Assembly (NCBI RefSeq): GCF_000193495.2
Contig: NZ_AP023410.1
Location: 2,108,001-2,172,000, forward strand
Length of the DNA stretch: 64,000 nucleotides
Source of the DNA: Acetobacter aceti NBRC 14818
Lineage (GTDB): Bacteria; Pseudomonadota; Alphaproteobacteria; Acetobacterales; Acetobacteraceae
Direction: 5' to 3'
Below the pieces are notes generated by a model that saw only the letters and a list, made by a program, of their open reading frames with translations, did not search any database and was not told the DNA's origin. Shown piece after piece: positions 17,195 through 25,847 of this stretch. A program made the translations under genes and the position numbers. Each line of letters begins with the position of its first letter. The first letter of the stretch is position 1.

Positions 17195-18529
17195 TTATTT
17201 TTCTAATGCGTCCTTCACCCGATACCACTGTTCGAAAAACGGAACAGCCATCGGTGCAAATGCCTGAAAGGAATGTGATGGAAACCGCAATCCGGTAAAT
17301 TCTGAAAATCCTTTAGACTTTCCCATGAGTTGCAGAGCGATCTTTCGCCCGAACCACGTGGAGCGAGACACCCCTGTTCCGCAATACCCCATCGCATAAT
17401 GAATACCATCTGGCGTACGACCAAGATGCGGAAATTCATCAAATGTATAACCGATGCGCCCCGACCAGGCGTGCGTGACACCTACATCCGCAATCTGTGG
17501 AAACACCTTGAGCATATCACTCGCAAGATGCGCATAGGCCCCGGGCTCCATTTCCCCCGCGTTTCTTCCCACACGTCCGCCCCAGATGATGCGCGGCTCA
17601 TCGGGCGCCTTCCGGAAATAAGAAAAAACACGGGCGGAATTACCGTAGACACGTCCCGACGGAAAGAGTGCCTCCAGCCGCTCTCTGTGCATGGGCGCTG
17701 TGGCAATCAGGGAGGATGTCACAGGCACGATCCGCTTGCGACAGAACACATTGAAATCCTGACGATATCCGTTGGTCGCAATAATGACATCGCGTGCCCA
17801 CACTGTTCCCCGATCCGTATGAACGCTGAACCCGTCCGCTTCGGGTTGCACGGCACTTACTGGTGTTTCACCGATGAGCTGCGCACCTGCTTTTACAGTC
17901 GCATCCGATAATCCTGCGTGATAGAGACCGGGATGCAATGAAGCATCCTGCGGCAGCACCGCGCCACCAAAGAAATAATCGGTATCGATTTCCCTGTGCT
18001 GTTCAGATCTGGGAACCATAAAGGACTCGACCTGCGCATGCCGTCGCAAATCTTCCATATCCCGGGCCATGGCTTCATAATGCGCAGGCTTGACAGCGCC
18101 ACGAAACCGCCCGCAGCGTACAAAAAAACACTCAATCTTCAGTTCGTGAACAAGCGCATCCATATGATCAAGCATCGCGACGCCCTCACGCAGCATGGCC
18201 TCCGCTTTTTGAACGCCCATCATTTCAATGAGCGTCGCCACCCTGAATTTCTGGTTACCTGATCCGACCTGACCGCCATTGCGTGTGGAAGCACCAAAGC
18301 CCAGACGCCCTGCCTCGAGAACAGTCACGGAGCGACCTTCGCGCACAAGCGTCAATGCCGCCGACAGTCCCGTGAAACCTGACCCGACAATGGCCACGTC
18401 GGTTTTTTCAGGAAGCTGTTCCGGCCCCGCAGTCTCCGTTGACATCAATCGCCACCAGTAAGGCTCCACGACAAGGTCGCTAACATGCCCCTGTGCCAGG
18501 TCCGCCAGCGTGGTCACGTTTTTTTGCAC
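17195..18529 (-). CDS. FAD-dependent oxidoreductase, PuuB-like
   Basis: A 444-residue DAO-family flavoprotein. The FAD motif is DVAIVGSGFTGLSAALTLVR near residue 45, followed by GFGASTRNGGQVG. The C-terminal part has HAWSGRIGYTFDEFPHLGR and MGYCGTGVSRSTW. This pattern is typical of gamma-glutamylputrescine oxidase-like proteins, which oxidatively deaminate gamma-glutamylated amines, but the substrate here is unproven. The family's conserved PYWW motif precedes the first internal ATG, so I take the GTG at 18529 as start; GGAA lies 7 bases upstream. It is convergent with amt and may extend the amine catabolism of the region. A 7-3-7 palindrome lies upstream. Confidence 0.82.
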   Translation of the reverse strand: MQKNVTTLADLAQGHVSDLVVEPYWWRLMSTETAGPEQLPEKTDVAIVGSGFTGLSAALTLVREGRSVTVLEAGRLGFGASTRNGGQVGSGNQKFRVATLIEMMGVQKAEAMLREGVAMLDHMDALVHELKIECFFVRCGRFRGAVKPAHYEAMARDMEDLRRHAQVESFMVPRSEQHREIDTDYFFGGAVLPQDASLHPGLYHAGLSDATVKAGAQLIGETPVSAVQPEADGFSVHTDRGTVWARDVIIATNGYRQDFNVFCRKRIVPVTSSLIATAPMHRERLEALFPSGRVYGNSARVFSYFRKAPDEPRIIWGGRVGRNAGEMEPGAYAHLASDMLKVFPQIADVGVTHAWSGRIGYTFDEFPHLGRTPDGIHYAMGYCGTGVSRSTWFGRKIALQLMGKSKGFSEFTGLRFPSHSFQAFAPMAVPFFEQWYRVKDALEK

Positions 18530-18565
18530 TTTACTGATTCCCGCGACAGCAGTGATTCCGTTTTA

Positions 18566-18582
18566 AGGAAAATATTTTTCCT
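18566..18582. promoter_or_regulatory. Palindrome upstream of the PuuB-like gene
   Basis: AGGAAAA and TTTTCCT arms are separated by TAT, giving a perfect 7-3-7 dyad 37 bases upstream of the GTG start. It is a possible operator; the bound protein is unknown. AT-rich symmetry of this length can arise by chance. Confidence 0.4.
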
Positions 18583-19092
18583 GATGAGAAAATATACGTA
18601 TCCCTGACTGTCATATCAATAGTCCTGACACCCCTGTATGCCGCAACATCAGGTTTCTCGCTGACTGTCATGTTCCACTATGTGTTAAGCTCGCTTTTCC
18701 ATCTTTATCTTGTCGTACCATCACGACTGACGCGCCGAACCATTACTGGAGCCTTACCCTCGTCTTGGATACGCTGAAGAATGGATGGTGGTTCGGGTGC
18801 TGGTGGTAGTGGAATACCGCACGCGCGAATGACTGATGCTGATGGTAGATACGTCATTGTAGAGCGAATGCTTCACTTGAGTTCAGCCTGTTGCTGACAT
18901 GCCGCCGCCAGTGATCGGGCGCAACCGCGCAGGCCGATACCAGCCTCTTCCACTCCGTCGATATGGCGGAGCACCTGCTTGACCTTCGGCTTGCCTGCGA
19001 CCCGCAGCAGAATTTCACCGCCCGGACGGACAAAGGGCACAGTCTGGCAAGGTTCTCCCGGTGTAACGGCGCGCAGGATGTCGATGCGCGAC
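18583..19092. other. Gene-free stretch, likely decayed accessory DNA
   Basis: No convincing gene is visible. On the minus strand two open stretches in one frame (around 19090-18890 and 18880-18720) read like protein but carry stops, lack a recognisable family and have no ribosome-binding site. Next to a broken integrase they are best read as debris of an integrated element. Confidence 0.5.
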
Positions 19093-19583
19093 GGGCTTCA
19101 ATCTTCTTGATGGTCTCGAGCACCATTGGAGACGTGATGCCATCCAGATCAATATGACCAAGATCTGGTCAGGCAAGACGCTCCAGACTTGTGCTTACAT
19201 CTTCCACGGGCTGCGTTCGCGTTGTCCAACGTGCGGATTGCGCCTCCAGCCATTTTTCACCGACATGGCGAAGTTGTTTATCGACACGTTTTGCTTCGAC
19301 CTGACGCTGGCGACGCGTCAACGATGGATCACGCCCAGCCCGAATTTCGGCACGGTCCTGATCACGCGCCTCACGTGCGGCAGCCAGGGTCACTTCTGGA
19401 TAGGCACCAAAGGCAAAGGCGAGCAGTTTTTTTCTTCCCGCCAAAACAATATTTCATGCGTCATAATCGCGAACCACTGGTCTGCACGAAAATAAACAGC
19501 TCACCTGTATTCGAAAGCCTGTATGGTTTCTTGCGTGGCGTGAGGCAACGCAACTGAACATCCGTCAGCATCGATACCCCCAT
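19093..19583 (-). pseudogene. Tyrosine recombinase (phage/island integrase) N-terminal remnant
   Basis: Read from the ATG at 19583, the translation follows the N-terminus of P4-type integrases: LTDVQLRCLTPRKKPYRLSN, then a TGA at 19461-19463 where the family has Trp, then RMKYCFGGKKK, then a frame change within a run of seven T (plus strand) at 19427-19433. It continues LLAFAFGAYPEVTLAAARE and DPSLTRRQRQ, meets a second TGA at 19169-19171, and continues PDLGHIDLDGITSPMVLETI and KKIEAR, the usual arm-binding to core-binding linker. Similarity stops there and the catalytic domain is missing. Two stops, a frameshift and a truncation show it is dead. It lies just past the 3' end of tRNA-Ser, where such integrases normally sit. 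Confidence 0.85.
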
Positions 19584-19706
19584 ATCTACCCCCACAATGC
19601 TTGAGCTTGAAGGAACATCAAAGAGCGTCATAAAGCGCATAAACAGCAGAAAACCGCCAGTGGTTCTGCGAAATAAGCGCTATGGATTGTCATGGGATAT
19701 ATCAAA

Positions 19707-19797
19707 TGGCGGAGAGAGAGGGATTCGAACCCTCGGTACGCTATTAACGCACACACGCTTTCCAAGCGTGCGCCTTAAGCCGCTCGGCCATCTCTCC
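19707..19797 (-). tRNA. tRNA-Ser (anticodon GGA)
   Basis: On the minus strand the sequence begins GGAGAGATGGCCGAGCGG, has the anticodon arm CACGCTTGGAAAGCGTG with GGA, a long variable arm typical of class II tRNAs, the T arm GGTTCGAATCC, and ends TCTCTCC-G-CCA. The 7-bp acceptor stem pairs perfectly and CCA is encoded. A serine tRNA is a common integration site, consistent with the integrase remnant downstream. Confidence 0.96.
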
Positions 19798-19854
19798 AGC
19801 GCTGGGAGCGTTTCATACCAGCATCTGCCGGAGACTCAAGGGGGAAAATGCGTT

Positions 19855-20490
19855 TCAGGCGATCCGGGCTGACCGAGCCCGCTCAATGAACAGCTTCACG
19901 GCTGTCGGATCCTTGATTCCCGGCGCGCTTTCCACACCGGACGCCACATCCACTGCGGGTGCGTCACTCATGCGAACAGCCTGCCCGACATTCCCTGGCG
20001 TCAGTCCACCCGCAAGAATCCACGGTGCTGGTGCGGTCCATCCTGCCGTCACGTCCCACGGCAAGGTCAGACCATTCCCTCCTGGACGGCTGGCGTCCTT
20101 GGGCGCGCGGGATTCGATGACCAGACGCTGGACGCCACACTGGACCGGCAGATCCGCACGACTGGACACAGGACAGGACAGCCAGACCTCCTTGCCGAAC
20201 GTCTGGGCAAGCAAGAGCGCCCTCTCTGGCGAGGTATAAAGCTGGAGCACGTCGAGCGGCACGGCATCGAGCACCTCCGTAACCTCGGCGTCCGTGGGTT
20301 CGACAAACAGCCCGACACAGACTGAACCTGTGCCACTGGTCCGCCGTGCAAGCTCAGCGGCCCGCACCGGCGTGACGTAACGGGGTGACTTCGCGAAGAA
20401 GTTCAGGCCGATCCAGTCCGCCCCGTATTCCAGACAGGCATCCAGCCCGCGCTCTTCCGTCAGCCCACAGATCTTGACGCCAACACTCAT
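19855..20490 (-). CDS. trpF: Phosphoribosylanthranilate isomerase
   Basis: About 211 residues. TrpF carries out the Amadori rearrangement in tryptophan synthesis. The N-terminus is VKICGLTEERGLDACLEYGA with the catalytic Cys, followed by DWIGLNFFAKSPRY, LQLYTSPE and the phosphate-binding WILAGGLTPGNVGQA and VDVASGVESAPGIKDP segments. The ATG before SVGVKICGL is chosen over an upstream start because family members begin there. It is 13 bases after pyrF, an arrangement that pairs pyrimidine and tryptophan steps in one transcript. Confidence 0.95.
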   Translation of the reverse strand: MSVGVKICGLTEERGLDACLEYGADWIGLNFFAKSPRYVTPVRAAELARRTSGTGSVCVGLFVEPTDAEVTEVLDAVPLDVLQLYTSPERALLLAQTFGKEVWLSCPVSSRADLPVQCGVQRLVIESRAPKDASRPGGNGLTLPWDVTAGWTAPAPWILAGGLTPGNVGQAVRMSDAPAVDVASGVESAPGIKDPTAVKLFIERARSARIA

Positions 20491-20503
20491 GCGCGGAGGA
20501 ACC

Positions 20504-21211
20504 TTATGCCGAGAGTTCTGCCGCAATGGCGGCCGCAGCTGTGGCCGGGTCTACGGCCCCGGTGATCGGACGCCCGACAACAATCCAGTCAGCCCCAGCC
20601 GTCCGCGCCTCAGTCGGCGACATCACGCGCTTCTGGTCGCCTGCTGCTGTGCCATGCGGCCGAATGCCAGGTGTCACCAGCACCGGTTTATCGCCGAATT
20701 CTGCCCGTAACGCCGCCAGTTCATGCGCGGAACAGACCAGCCCGTCCGCGCCATTGCGAAGCGCCAGTTCGGCCAGACGGAGAACCTGCGCCTTTGCGCC
20801 ATCCTTTATGCCCATCTCGGCAAGACCGTGATCGTCGAGGCTGGTCAGAACCGTGACCGCCAGCAGGATCGGCTTCTGGTCTTTGGGGAAGCTGTCATCG
20901 CAGGCCTTGCGGGCGGCTGCGACCATCACGCTGCCACCACCTGCGTGGATGGTCAGCATGGCTGGTCGGATGCGACTCAGGCTGCCGATAGCAGCTCCCA
21001 CCGTGTTCGGGATGTCGTGCAGTTTCAGATCAAGAAACAGATCACGCCCCGCTGCGACTCGTTCGACAGCATCGAAACCGGCGGCGTAGGCAAATTCCAG
21101 ACCCAGCTTGATGGCGTCCGCATGAGGAGAGACGGCAGCAGCCCATGTCTCGGCCTGTGCAGGATCACGCGTATCAAGAGCGGCGATAAGCCGTGTGCGA
21201 CGCTGTGCCAT
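20504..21211 (-). CDS. pyrF: Orotidine 5'-phosphate decarboxylase
   Basis: A 235-residue OMP decarboxylase, the last step of UMP synthesis. It shows LIAALDTRD at the N-terminus, the catalytic Lys/Asp motif LDLKLHDIPNTVGAA, MLTIHAGGG, and the C-terminal VTPGIRP and DWIVVGRPITGAVDP phosphate loop. It starts 3 bases after the stop of the LapA-like gene and is followed by trpF. Confidence 0.96.
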   Translation of the reverse strand: MAQRRTRLIAALDTRDPAQAETWAAAVSPHADAIKLGLEFAYAAGFDAVERVAAGRDLFLDLKLHDIPNTVGAAIGSLSRIRPAMLTIHAGGGSVMVAAARKACDDSFPKDQKPILLAVTVLTSLDDHGLAEMGIKDGAKAQVLRLAELALRNGADGLVCSAHELAALRAEFGDKPVLVTPGIRPHGTAAGDQKRVMSPTEARTAGADWIVVGRPITGAVDPATAAAAIAAELSA

Positions 21212-21214
21212 GCC

Positions 21215-21586
21215 TCAGACCGCCGAAGGGGATGGAGGTGTAAGCGGTGTGATCGTCGTCGTGGTCGGCGGGACTGCGTTGGCAGTCGCTGCGAGACGCG
21301 CCTGCGTCTGCAAACGCTCAAGCTCCGCCGTCTGGCTGGCGACGGTGGCTTCCAGCTCCTTGTTGCGAGCCTCGGCCTTTCTGGCCCGACGGCGCTGCCC
21401 CAGTTCACTGACCCATACGCCAAACGCGCCGAGCAGAAGGCCGACAAAAGCAGTCAGAACGGCCAGCACACCCACGGAGGAGGACCAGCTGTAGGTCAGG
21501 AACCACATCTGTGAGGGCTCCTGATTGCTCGCGGCAAACAGGATCAGAGCCAGAAGAAAGGGGACAAGAAGGATAAGACGAATCAT
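21215..21586 (-). CDS. lapA: LapA-domain inner-membrane protein
   Basis: A 123-residue protein with two N-terminal membrane segments (about residues 3-20 and 38-62) around an NQEPSQMW loop, then a charged coiled-coil stretch (RRRARKAEARNKELEATVAS) and a Thr/Pro-rich tail. This is the layout of LapA/YciS (DUF1049), which in enterobacteria helps control LpxC turnover and lipopolysaccharide level with LapB. No lapB is adjacent here, so the role is by analogy. pyrF starts just after it, as in many alphaproteobacteria and gammaproteobacteria. Confidence 0.75.
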   Translation of the reverse strand: MIRLILLVPFLLALILFAASNQEPSQMWFLTYSWSSSVGVLAVLTAFVGLLLGAFGVWVSELGQRRRARKAEARNKELEATVASQTAELERLQTQARLAATANAVPPTTTTITPLTPPSPSAV

Positions 21587-21642
21587 GAAGCATTCGTAGC
21601 CTCAGCCGCTGCCGGGAGCAAGAAAAGCCGTGCTTTTTACTT

Positions 21643-23043
21643 TTATGACAGAGGCGTCTTTTGTTGTGACGCACTGAAGGTCTGAAGCATGTCCTGCGCT
21701 GCGAAGGTCCACGGGGTTTCCCTGAAACCTGCCTCAACCCGCTTTGTCATCTCCGCAAGCGTATTGGCCTCGAACAGAAGTGGTCTGATCTTTTCCAGAG
21801 CATCATTGAGATTGTCCGGATCAAAATGCCCGGTCAGCCCCTGCCCTGCTTCCACCAGCGCCCCGCGATCGGAGGCCAGACAGACCTTGCCGCGTATCAG
21901 ACTTTCCGACACCGGCAGGCCCCAGCCTTCGTAAAAGGACGACACGATCGTAAACAATGCGTTCCGGTAGAGCGTATCGAGTTGCGCATCGGAAGGGCGC
22001 AGAATGAGCGTGATGTGCCCGTCCAGAAAATTGCTATTTCTGAGTTGCCCCATCAGGTCTTCCGCCAGCCATCCCGGCGAGCCGACAAGCACCAGATGAG
22101 GAATGTCCTCCGGCCTGTGCTCACTCAGCAGCCGTCGCCAGAGGCGGAAGAGAAGCACATGATTCTTGCGGACCTCGAGCGTCCCTACCGACAGAACATA
22201 AGGACGGCTCATGACAGGCGGCGCGTCATCTGTTTTCGGTTTGCCGGGTTTGATGGTGCCCATCCGGATCGGACGAGCGATCACAGTGGGAAACTGTTGT
22301 TCAATATCATTCCGGGTGGTTTGCGAGACTGAAAACACCTGATCGCACGCCGGCAGGGTGGAGGTCAGCCAGCGTCGGAAAACACGCGGCAGACCAGCGG
22401 GACACCACTCGGGATAAAGCAGCGGAATGATGTCATGCACCAGCAGACCGAACTTTACGCCGTAATGGTGGCGATAATGATTGATGAGTGCCCCATAATC
22501 GGGATGCGCCCACGGTGCGCCCAGCGCCAGAATGATATCGTGCGCAGCCGGTTGGAAGGGTTGTCGCGCCCGGATGTCGCTCTGCCGTCTGACCTGTCTA
22601 AAGATGGAAATCCCTCCCCGGATCAGCGCAGGGAGGTCTCGCACGGCTGCGCTCTGGTGGGCGGCAAACTGTCCCAACGGCACACGCACGGCGACGGGAA
22701 GCCGCAAGGCAATCCGCCTGAGGAGGGAAGGAGCCGGATTTTCTCTGGAGCTGCTGTGACGGATCTGTCCGGCACTGTGTCCGGACGATGCGGTAAGGCG
22801 TTCGTAAAGCGCCTTCACCTCTTCGTCCGGCACAATGACAAACCGACGCCCATCCAGACTGTGTCTCAGAAAACCGACCCGTTTCCGCCTGTCGGGCAGG
22901 CTGCGCATGGCGCGCTGGATTTCGAAAGCAACCCGCTGGATGCCGCTGGGGCGTGTATTGGTGCGGCCATATTCGAACAGATCCTCGACATCGAACCAGA
23001 CATGTCCGGACAAGGGCTCTGAAGAAAGTGGCGAGACTGGCAT
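21643..23043 (-). CDS. Group 1 (GT4-like) glycosyltransferase
   Basis: About 466 residues. The C-terminal half is a GT-B nucleotide-sugar domain: PYVLSVGTLEVRKNHVLLFR, HLVLVGSPGW, and SFYEGWGLPVSESLIRGKVC with the catalytic E-x7-E pattern. The N-terminal part (VWFDVEDLFEYGRTNTRPSG, IQRVAFEIQRAM) matches glycosyltransferases in exopolysaccharide or surface-glycan clusters. No other glycan genes are close, so donor and acceptor are unknown. The ATG giving MPVSPLSSEPL is chosen; an upstream in-frame ATG is possible. Confidence 0.8.
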   Translation of the reverse strand: MPVSPLSSEPLSGHVWFDVEDLFEYGRTNTRPSGIQRVAFEIQRAMRSLPDRRKRVGFLRHSLDGRRFVIVPDEEVKALYERLTASSGHSAGQIRHSSSRENPAPSLLRRIALRLPVAVRVPLGQFAAHQSAAVRDLPALIRGGISIFRQVRRQSDIRARQPFQPAAHDIILALGAPWAHPDYGALINHYRHHYGVKFGLLVHDIIPLLYPEWCPAGLPRVFRRWLTSTLPACDQVFSVSQTTRNDIEQQFPTVIARPIRMGTIKPGKPKTDDAPPVMSRPYVLSVGTLEVRKNHVLLFRLWRRLLSEHRPEDIPHLVLVGSPGWLAEDLMGQLRNSNFLDGHITLILRPSDAQLDTLYRNALFTIVSSFYEGWGLPVSESLIRGKVCLASDRGALVEAGQGLTGHFDPDNLNDALEKIRPLLFEANTLAEMTKRVEAGFRETPWTFAAQDMLQTFSASQQKTPLS

Positions 23044-23224
23044 CGTCAGGGGTGTTTCCGGCTTCTGGCAGGAAACTGATACTGGACCGATTGCGACGAT
23101 ACCAGAGCCCCTCAACCGGACCCGTCGTTCTGAACCGACAGAAACCGGCGATGACGCAGCAGTTGAAATCTTTTCACCGCCACTGGTTTTTCAGGCTCCC
23201 GGTGGCTGTGCACAGGGTTCATCC

Positions 23225-23254
23225 ACCCGTTCAGACGATTTCATCTGAACGGGT
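23225..23254. terminator. Strong hairpin beyond the Tat-exported protein gene
   Basis: ACCCGTTCAGA and TCTGAACGGGT form a perfect 11-bp stem with an 8-base loop, 17 bases past the stop of the minus-strand gene at 23271-23810. There is no T-run on either side, so it may stabilise the 3' end or terminate without a U tract. Confidence 0.5.
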
Positions 23255-23270
23255 AAAACATTGAACCGGC

Positions 23271-23810
23271 TCAGCTGGCCTGAAGACCACGCGCGATGAT
23301 GGTCTGGGCTTCTGCCGGAGAAAGAGCCGTCTTCACTGTCGCGGACACACTGCTGATGAGTGCCTCAAGCGCTGGCAGAAGGGTGGCTACAGCCTGAACC
23401 ATGGTGTTGACCGAAGTCGGAAGCTGCGACTGGAATGCCTGGAGGATGGTTATGGCGGCCGAGGCGGCGCTTTCGGCTGTCGCAATCCAGTTTTTGGCGA
23501 CAGTCAAGGTCACTGAGGAGGCAGCCGCAGCAGCGACCTCGGCCGTGACAGTGCTGACCTTAGTGATGGCGGCGGTGATTTTCGCTGTGTTGTCCGTCCC
23601 GATGACACTGCTGACCGTGGTGGAGTTCACCATCTGGGTCAGACCGGATTCAATACTGCTGATGATGGAGAGAATCTTGGTAACGTTGACACTGTAGGTC
23701 GTGTCGCCGCCGGAAGACGTGACCGTGCAGGCGGTCAGAGAGGCCATGGCGCCTGCACCACTGGCGAGGAGCCCTGCACGAAGCAGTGAGCGACGGGAAA
23801 GACTGGACAT
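23271..23810 (-). CDS. Tat-exported Ala/Thr/Ser/Val-rich protein of unknown function
   Basis: A 179-residue protein with a twin-arginine signal (SLSRRSLLRAGLLASGAGA) followed by SLTAC, which may be a lipobox, so it could be a Tat-dependent lipoprotein. The mature part is unusually rich in Ala, Thr, Ser and Val and is predicted mostly helical (VTAEVAAAAASSVTLTVAK, AITILQAFQSQL, VQAVATLLPALEALISSV). Only the signal region contains Cys. A strong AGGAG precedes the ATG. I recognise no enzyme family; a small helical surface or periplasmic protein is the most that can be said. Confidence 0.7.
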   Translation of the reverse strand: MSSLSRRSLLRAGLLASGAGAMASLTACTVTSSGGDTTYSVNVTKILSIISSIESGLTQMVNSTTVSSVIGTDNTAKITAAITKVSTVTAEVAAAAASSVTLTVAKNWIATAESAASAAITILQAFQSQLPTSVNTMVQAVATLLPALEALISSVSATVKTALSPAEAQTIIARGLQAS

Positions 23811-24060
23811 GAAATCTCCTGAAATAAGATGAAGCAGATAAAAATATGGAGGTTGCTTAAAATAACCGGACCATGCGGAGGAAAGCTGGCTGCGGTTGTG
23901 CGCCGTACCTTACTTGTCCACAGGATAAAGGCGCAGAAGGATTTGCCTGATCTTCACCCATCAGCGGTAAGTGACCTTTTCTCCGCCGCATCCTGCCGAT
24001 AAAGTTTGGCACCGCACCCGGTCAGGCCCGATGAAGGGCGCCGATGAAAGGCTTGTTTAC

Positions 24061-24450
24061 GTGAAGACTGCCCTGTCTCTTGTGACTCTGACAGCGTTCT
24101 GCCTTGCCACTCCTGCGATGGCGGACGAAACGCTGACGTCTGCGGCGCAAAGCTCGGTCGCAAATGAACAGCTCCGCAAGGAAATGATCGTGCTGCAGTC
24201 AGATCCCGAACAGGCCAGTGAAGCATGCATCACCGCCATGAAGGAGCTTCACGACACGCAGGCGAAAATTTCCGCAGCTGAGGAAAGATCCAGCTCAGCC
24301 GATCTCACGGTCGCCAAGGACGTGCTCGAATCGGATTATGAAAACGCCATCGAGATGTGCGGACCGGATGCGCGTCGCCTCTGCACGGCTCAGGATCGGC
24401 CAGCTAAACTGGCGCAGGCCTGTGCGGCCCTGAAAAGCGAAACGGACTGA
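24061..24450 (+). CDS. Small secreted protein of unknown function
   Basis: A 129-residue protein with a Sec signal peptide (KTALSLVTLTAFCLATPAMA, cleaved before DETLTS). The mature part is helical and acidic with four Cys (ACITAM, EMCGPD, RLCTAQ, QACAAL), which could form two disulfides in the periplasm. I take the GTG at 24061 as start because it opens the signal peptide and an AAAGG lies 9 bases upstream; a longer form from 23971 would put about 30 non-signal residues in front. No family recognised. Confidence 0.6.
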   Translation: MKTALSLVTLTAFCLATPAMADETLTSAAQSSVANEQLRKEMIVLQSDPEQASEACITAMKELHDTQAKISAAEERSSSADLTVAKDVLESDYENAIEMCGPDARRLCTAQDRPAKLAQACAALKSETD

Positions 24451-24509
24451 AGGGTTCGTCTGGACCGGTTCCGGGTAACTGGTTGAGAATATTTACGAAA
24501 TCGTCTTTC

Positions 24510-24533
24510 TGAAGCTTTTCGGAAAAAGCTTCA
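24510..24533. repeat. Perfect 10-bp stem hairpin, probably an interspersed intergenic repeat
   Basis: TGAAGCTTTT and AAAAGCTTCA flank a CGGA loop, between a rightward gene ending at 24450 and leftward queD ending at 24579. Hairpins with a GAAGCTTTTT core are, from memory, repeated between genes in acetic acid bacteria. It may act as a bidirectional terminator. Confidence 0.5.
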
Positions 24534-24578
24534 TCAAAAACTTCCCTGCAATTTACGGCGTGCGTTTCGAGGTCGTTT

Positions 24579-25112
24579 TCAATCCGCGATGCTCATGTCG
24601 GCGCGCCGCCACCAGCACTGTTCCGCAGGCCTTGGCTCAGGAAGCATTGGCAGAGGGTCACCGGAAAATTCCACCGTGTTGGTCGGCGTTTCCTGCAACG
24701 TGATGGTCGTGCAGCGCAGGACGGCTCCATCGGCAACCAGCATCGCGTCCAGCTTGGCTTTCAGCAGGCAGGCCATCATCTCGGTGGTCGGATCGCCCGG
24801 CGTTACAATGATCCGCTCGGCTCTCGCCGGTTCGTTGGCGCGGAACCATCCCAGCAGAGGATCGTCCTCCGCCAGTTGCAGGGCGTGGTCCAGCTTCTCA
24901 TCGACAAACCTGTGCCAGCCACTTTTGGCCCGCTGGAACGAGACCGGCATATTGGCGACACCATCAAGCGGCCTCAGACTGGTCGGCTCAAGACGCACGG
25001 TGACGAATTCATTGTGACCGTGCGGCAGGGCGCAGCTTTCGCTCGCTCCGTGAATCAATCGGTGCCCCATCGAAAAACGCCGGGTGAAGATCAGATCAAC
25101 CATGACCGTCAT
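24579..25112 (-). CDS. queD: 6-carboxytetrahydropterin synthase (QueD/PTPS family)
   Basis: About 177 residues. QueD converts dihydroneopterin triphosphate to 6-carboxy-tetrahydropterin in queuosine precursor synthesis. The zinc His residues are in FSMGHRLIH and LPHGHNEF, and the catalytic Cys lies in [12 protein letters not shown]-terminal extension after the PTPS core (residues about 150-177) is longer than in the short bacterial enzymes. It overlaps the end of queC; the ATG at 25112 or the one at 25103 could serve. A much longer upstream frame to 25253 lies inside queC and is not credible as coding. Confidence 0.88.
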   Translation of the reverse strand: MTVMVDLIFTRRFSMGHRLIHGASESCALPHGHNEFVTVRLEPTSLRPLDGVANMPVSFQRAKSGWHRFVDEKLDHALQLAEDDPLLGWFRANEPARAERIIVTPGDPTTEMMACLLKAKLDAMLVADGAVLRCTTITLQETPTNTVEFSGDPLPMLPEPRPAEQCWWRRADMSIAD

Positions 25113-25845
25113 TCCCGCAGGTCCTGGCCTCGCGTAGCGCCTCGTACGCCGTCCACCCCGCCTTGCGTAATTCACAGGCAGGACAGACGCCACATCCATG
25201 CCCCCAAGCATGCAGCGTACCACGTGTCCCGAGGTAGCAGCTGTGACTCTCATGATTGATCAGCGTCACCAGCGGTTCGCCGCCAAGCGATTCAGCCAGT
25301 TGCCACGTCTGCGCCTTGTCGATCCACATGAGCGGCGTGTGCAGCACGAAGCGCGAATCCATCCCCAGATTCAGGGCGACCTGAAGCGCCTTGATCGTAT
25401 CGTCCCGACAGTCGGGATAACCGGAATAGTCGGTTTCGCAGACACCGGTGACAATATGGCGCAGCCCACGCCGGTAAGCGAGCGCGGCGGCGAAACTCAG
25501 GAAAATCAGATTGCGTCCGGGAACAAACGTGCTGGGCAGGCCGCTTTCCGTCATCTGGATTTCAGTATCACGGGTCAGCGCCGTGTCCGACACCTTCCCC
25601 AGTGCGTCGAGTTCCAGCGTATGATCCGGACCAAGCCGCTCTTTCCAGTCACCCTGAAGCGCCGCCATGCCATCACGCAGCGTATCGCGGCAGGTCAGCT
25701 CGACGGCGTGCCGCTGGCCGTAATCGAATCCCAGTGTTTCCACGCGGGAAAACCGGTCGAGCGCCCAGGCGAGACAGGTCGCCGAATCCTGCCCGCCCGA
25801 AAACACCACAAGCGCGCCGTCTGTTGAGGAAGGCTGGAAAGACAT
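25096..25845 (-). CDS. queC: 7-cyano-7-deazaguanine synthase
   Basis: A 249-residue QueC. It forms preQ0 from 7-carboxy-7-deazaguanine and ammonia at the expense of ATP. The N-terminal PP-loop is [17 protein letters not shown], followed by LGFDYGQRH. Zinc-binding Cys residues lie in the C-terminal [14 protein letters not shown]. It begins 2 bases after queE and overlaps queD, giving the order queE-queC-queD. All three act in sequence on the way to the queuosine modification of tRNA. Confidence 0.96.
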   Translation of the reverse strand: MSFQPSSTDGALVVFSGGQDSATCLAWALDRFSRVETLGFDYGQRHAVELTCRDTLRDGMAALQGDWKERLGPDHTLELDALGKVSDTALTRDTEIQMTESGLPSTFVPGRNLIFLSFAAALAYRRGLRHIVTGVCETDYSGYPDCRDDTIKALQVALNLGMDSRFVLHTPLMWIDKAQTWQLAESLGGEPLVTLINHESHSCYLGTRGTLHAWGHGCGVCPACELRKAGWTAYEALREARTCGNDGHG

Positions 25846-25847
25846 GG

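Noticed and set aside
18700..18890. A minus-strand open stretch that reads like protein (GIPLPPAPEPPSILQRIQDE)
   Set aside because: No ribosome-binding site, no family match, stops on both sides in a decayed region; recorded only as possible debris.
19707..19797. A second att copy of the tRNA-Ser 3' end
   Set aside because: No duplicate of the tRNA end was seen elsewhere in the window, so island borders cannot be drawn.
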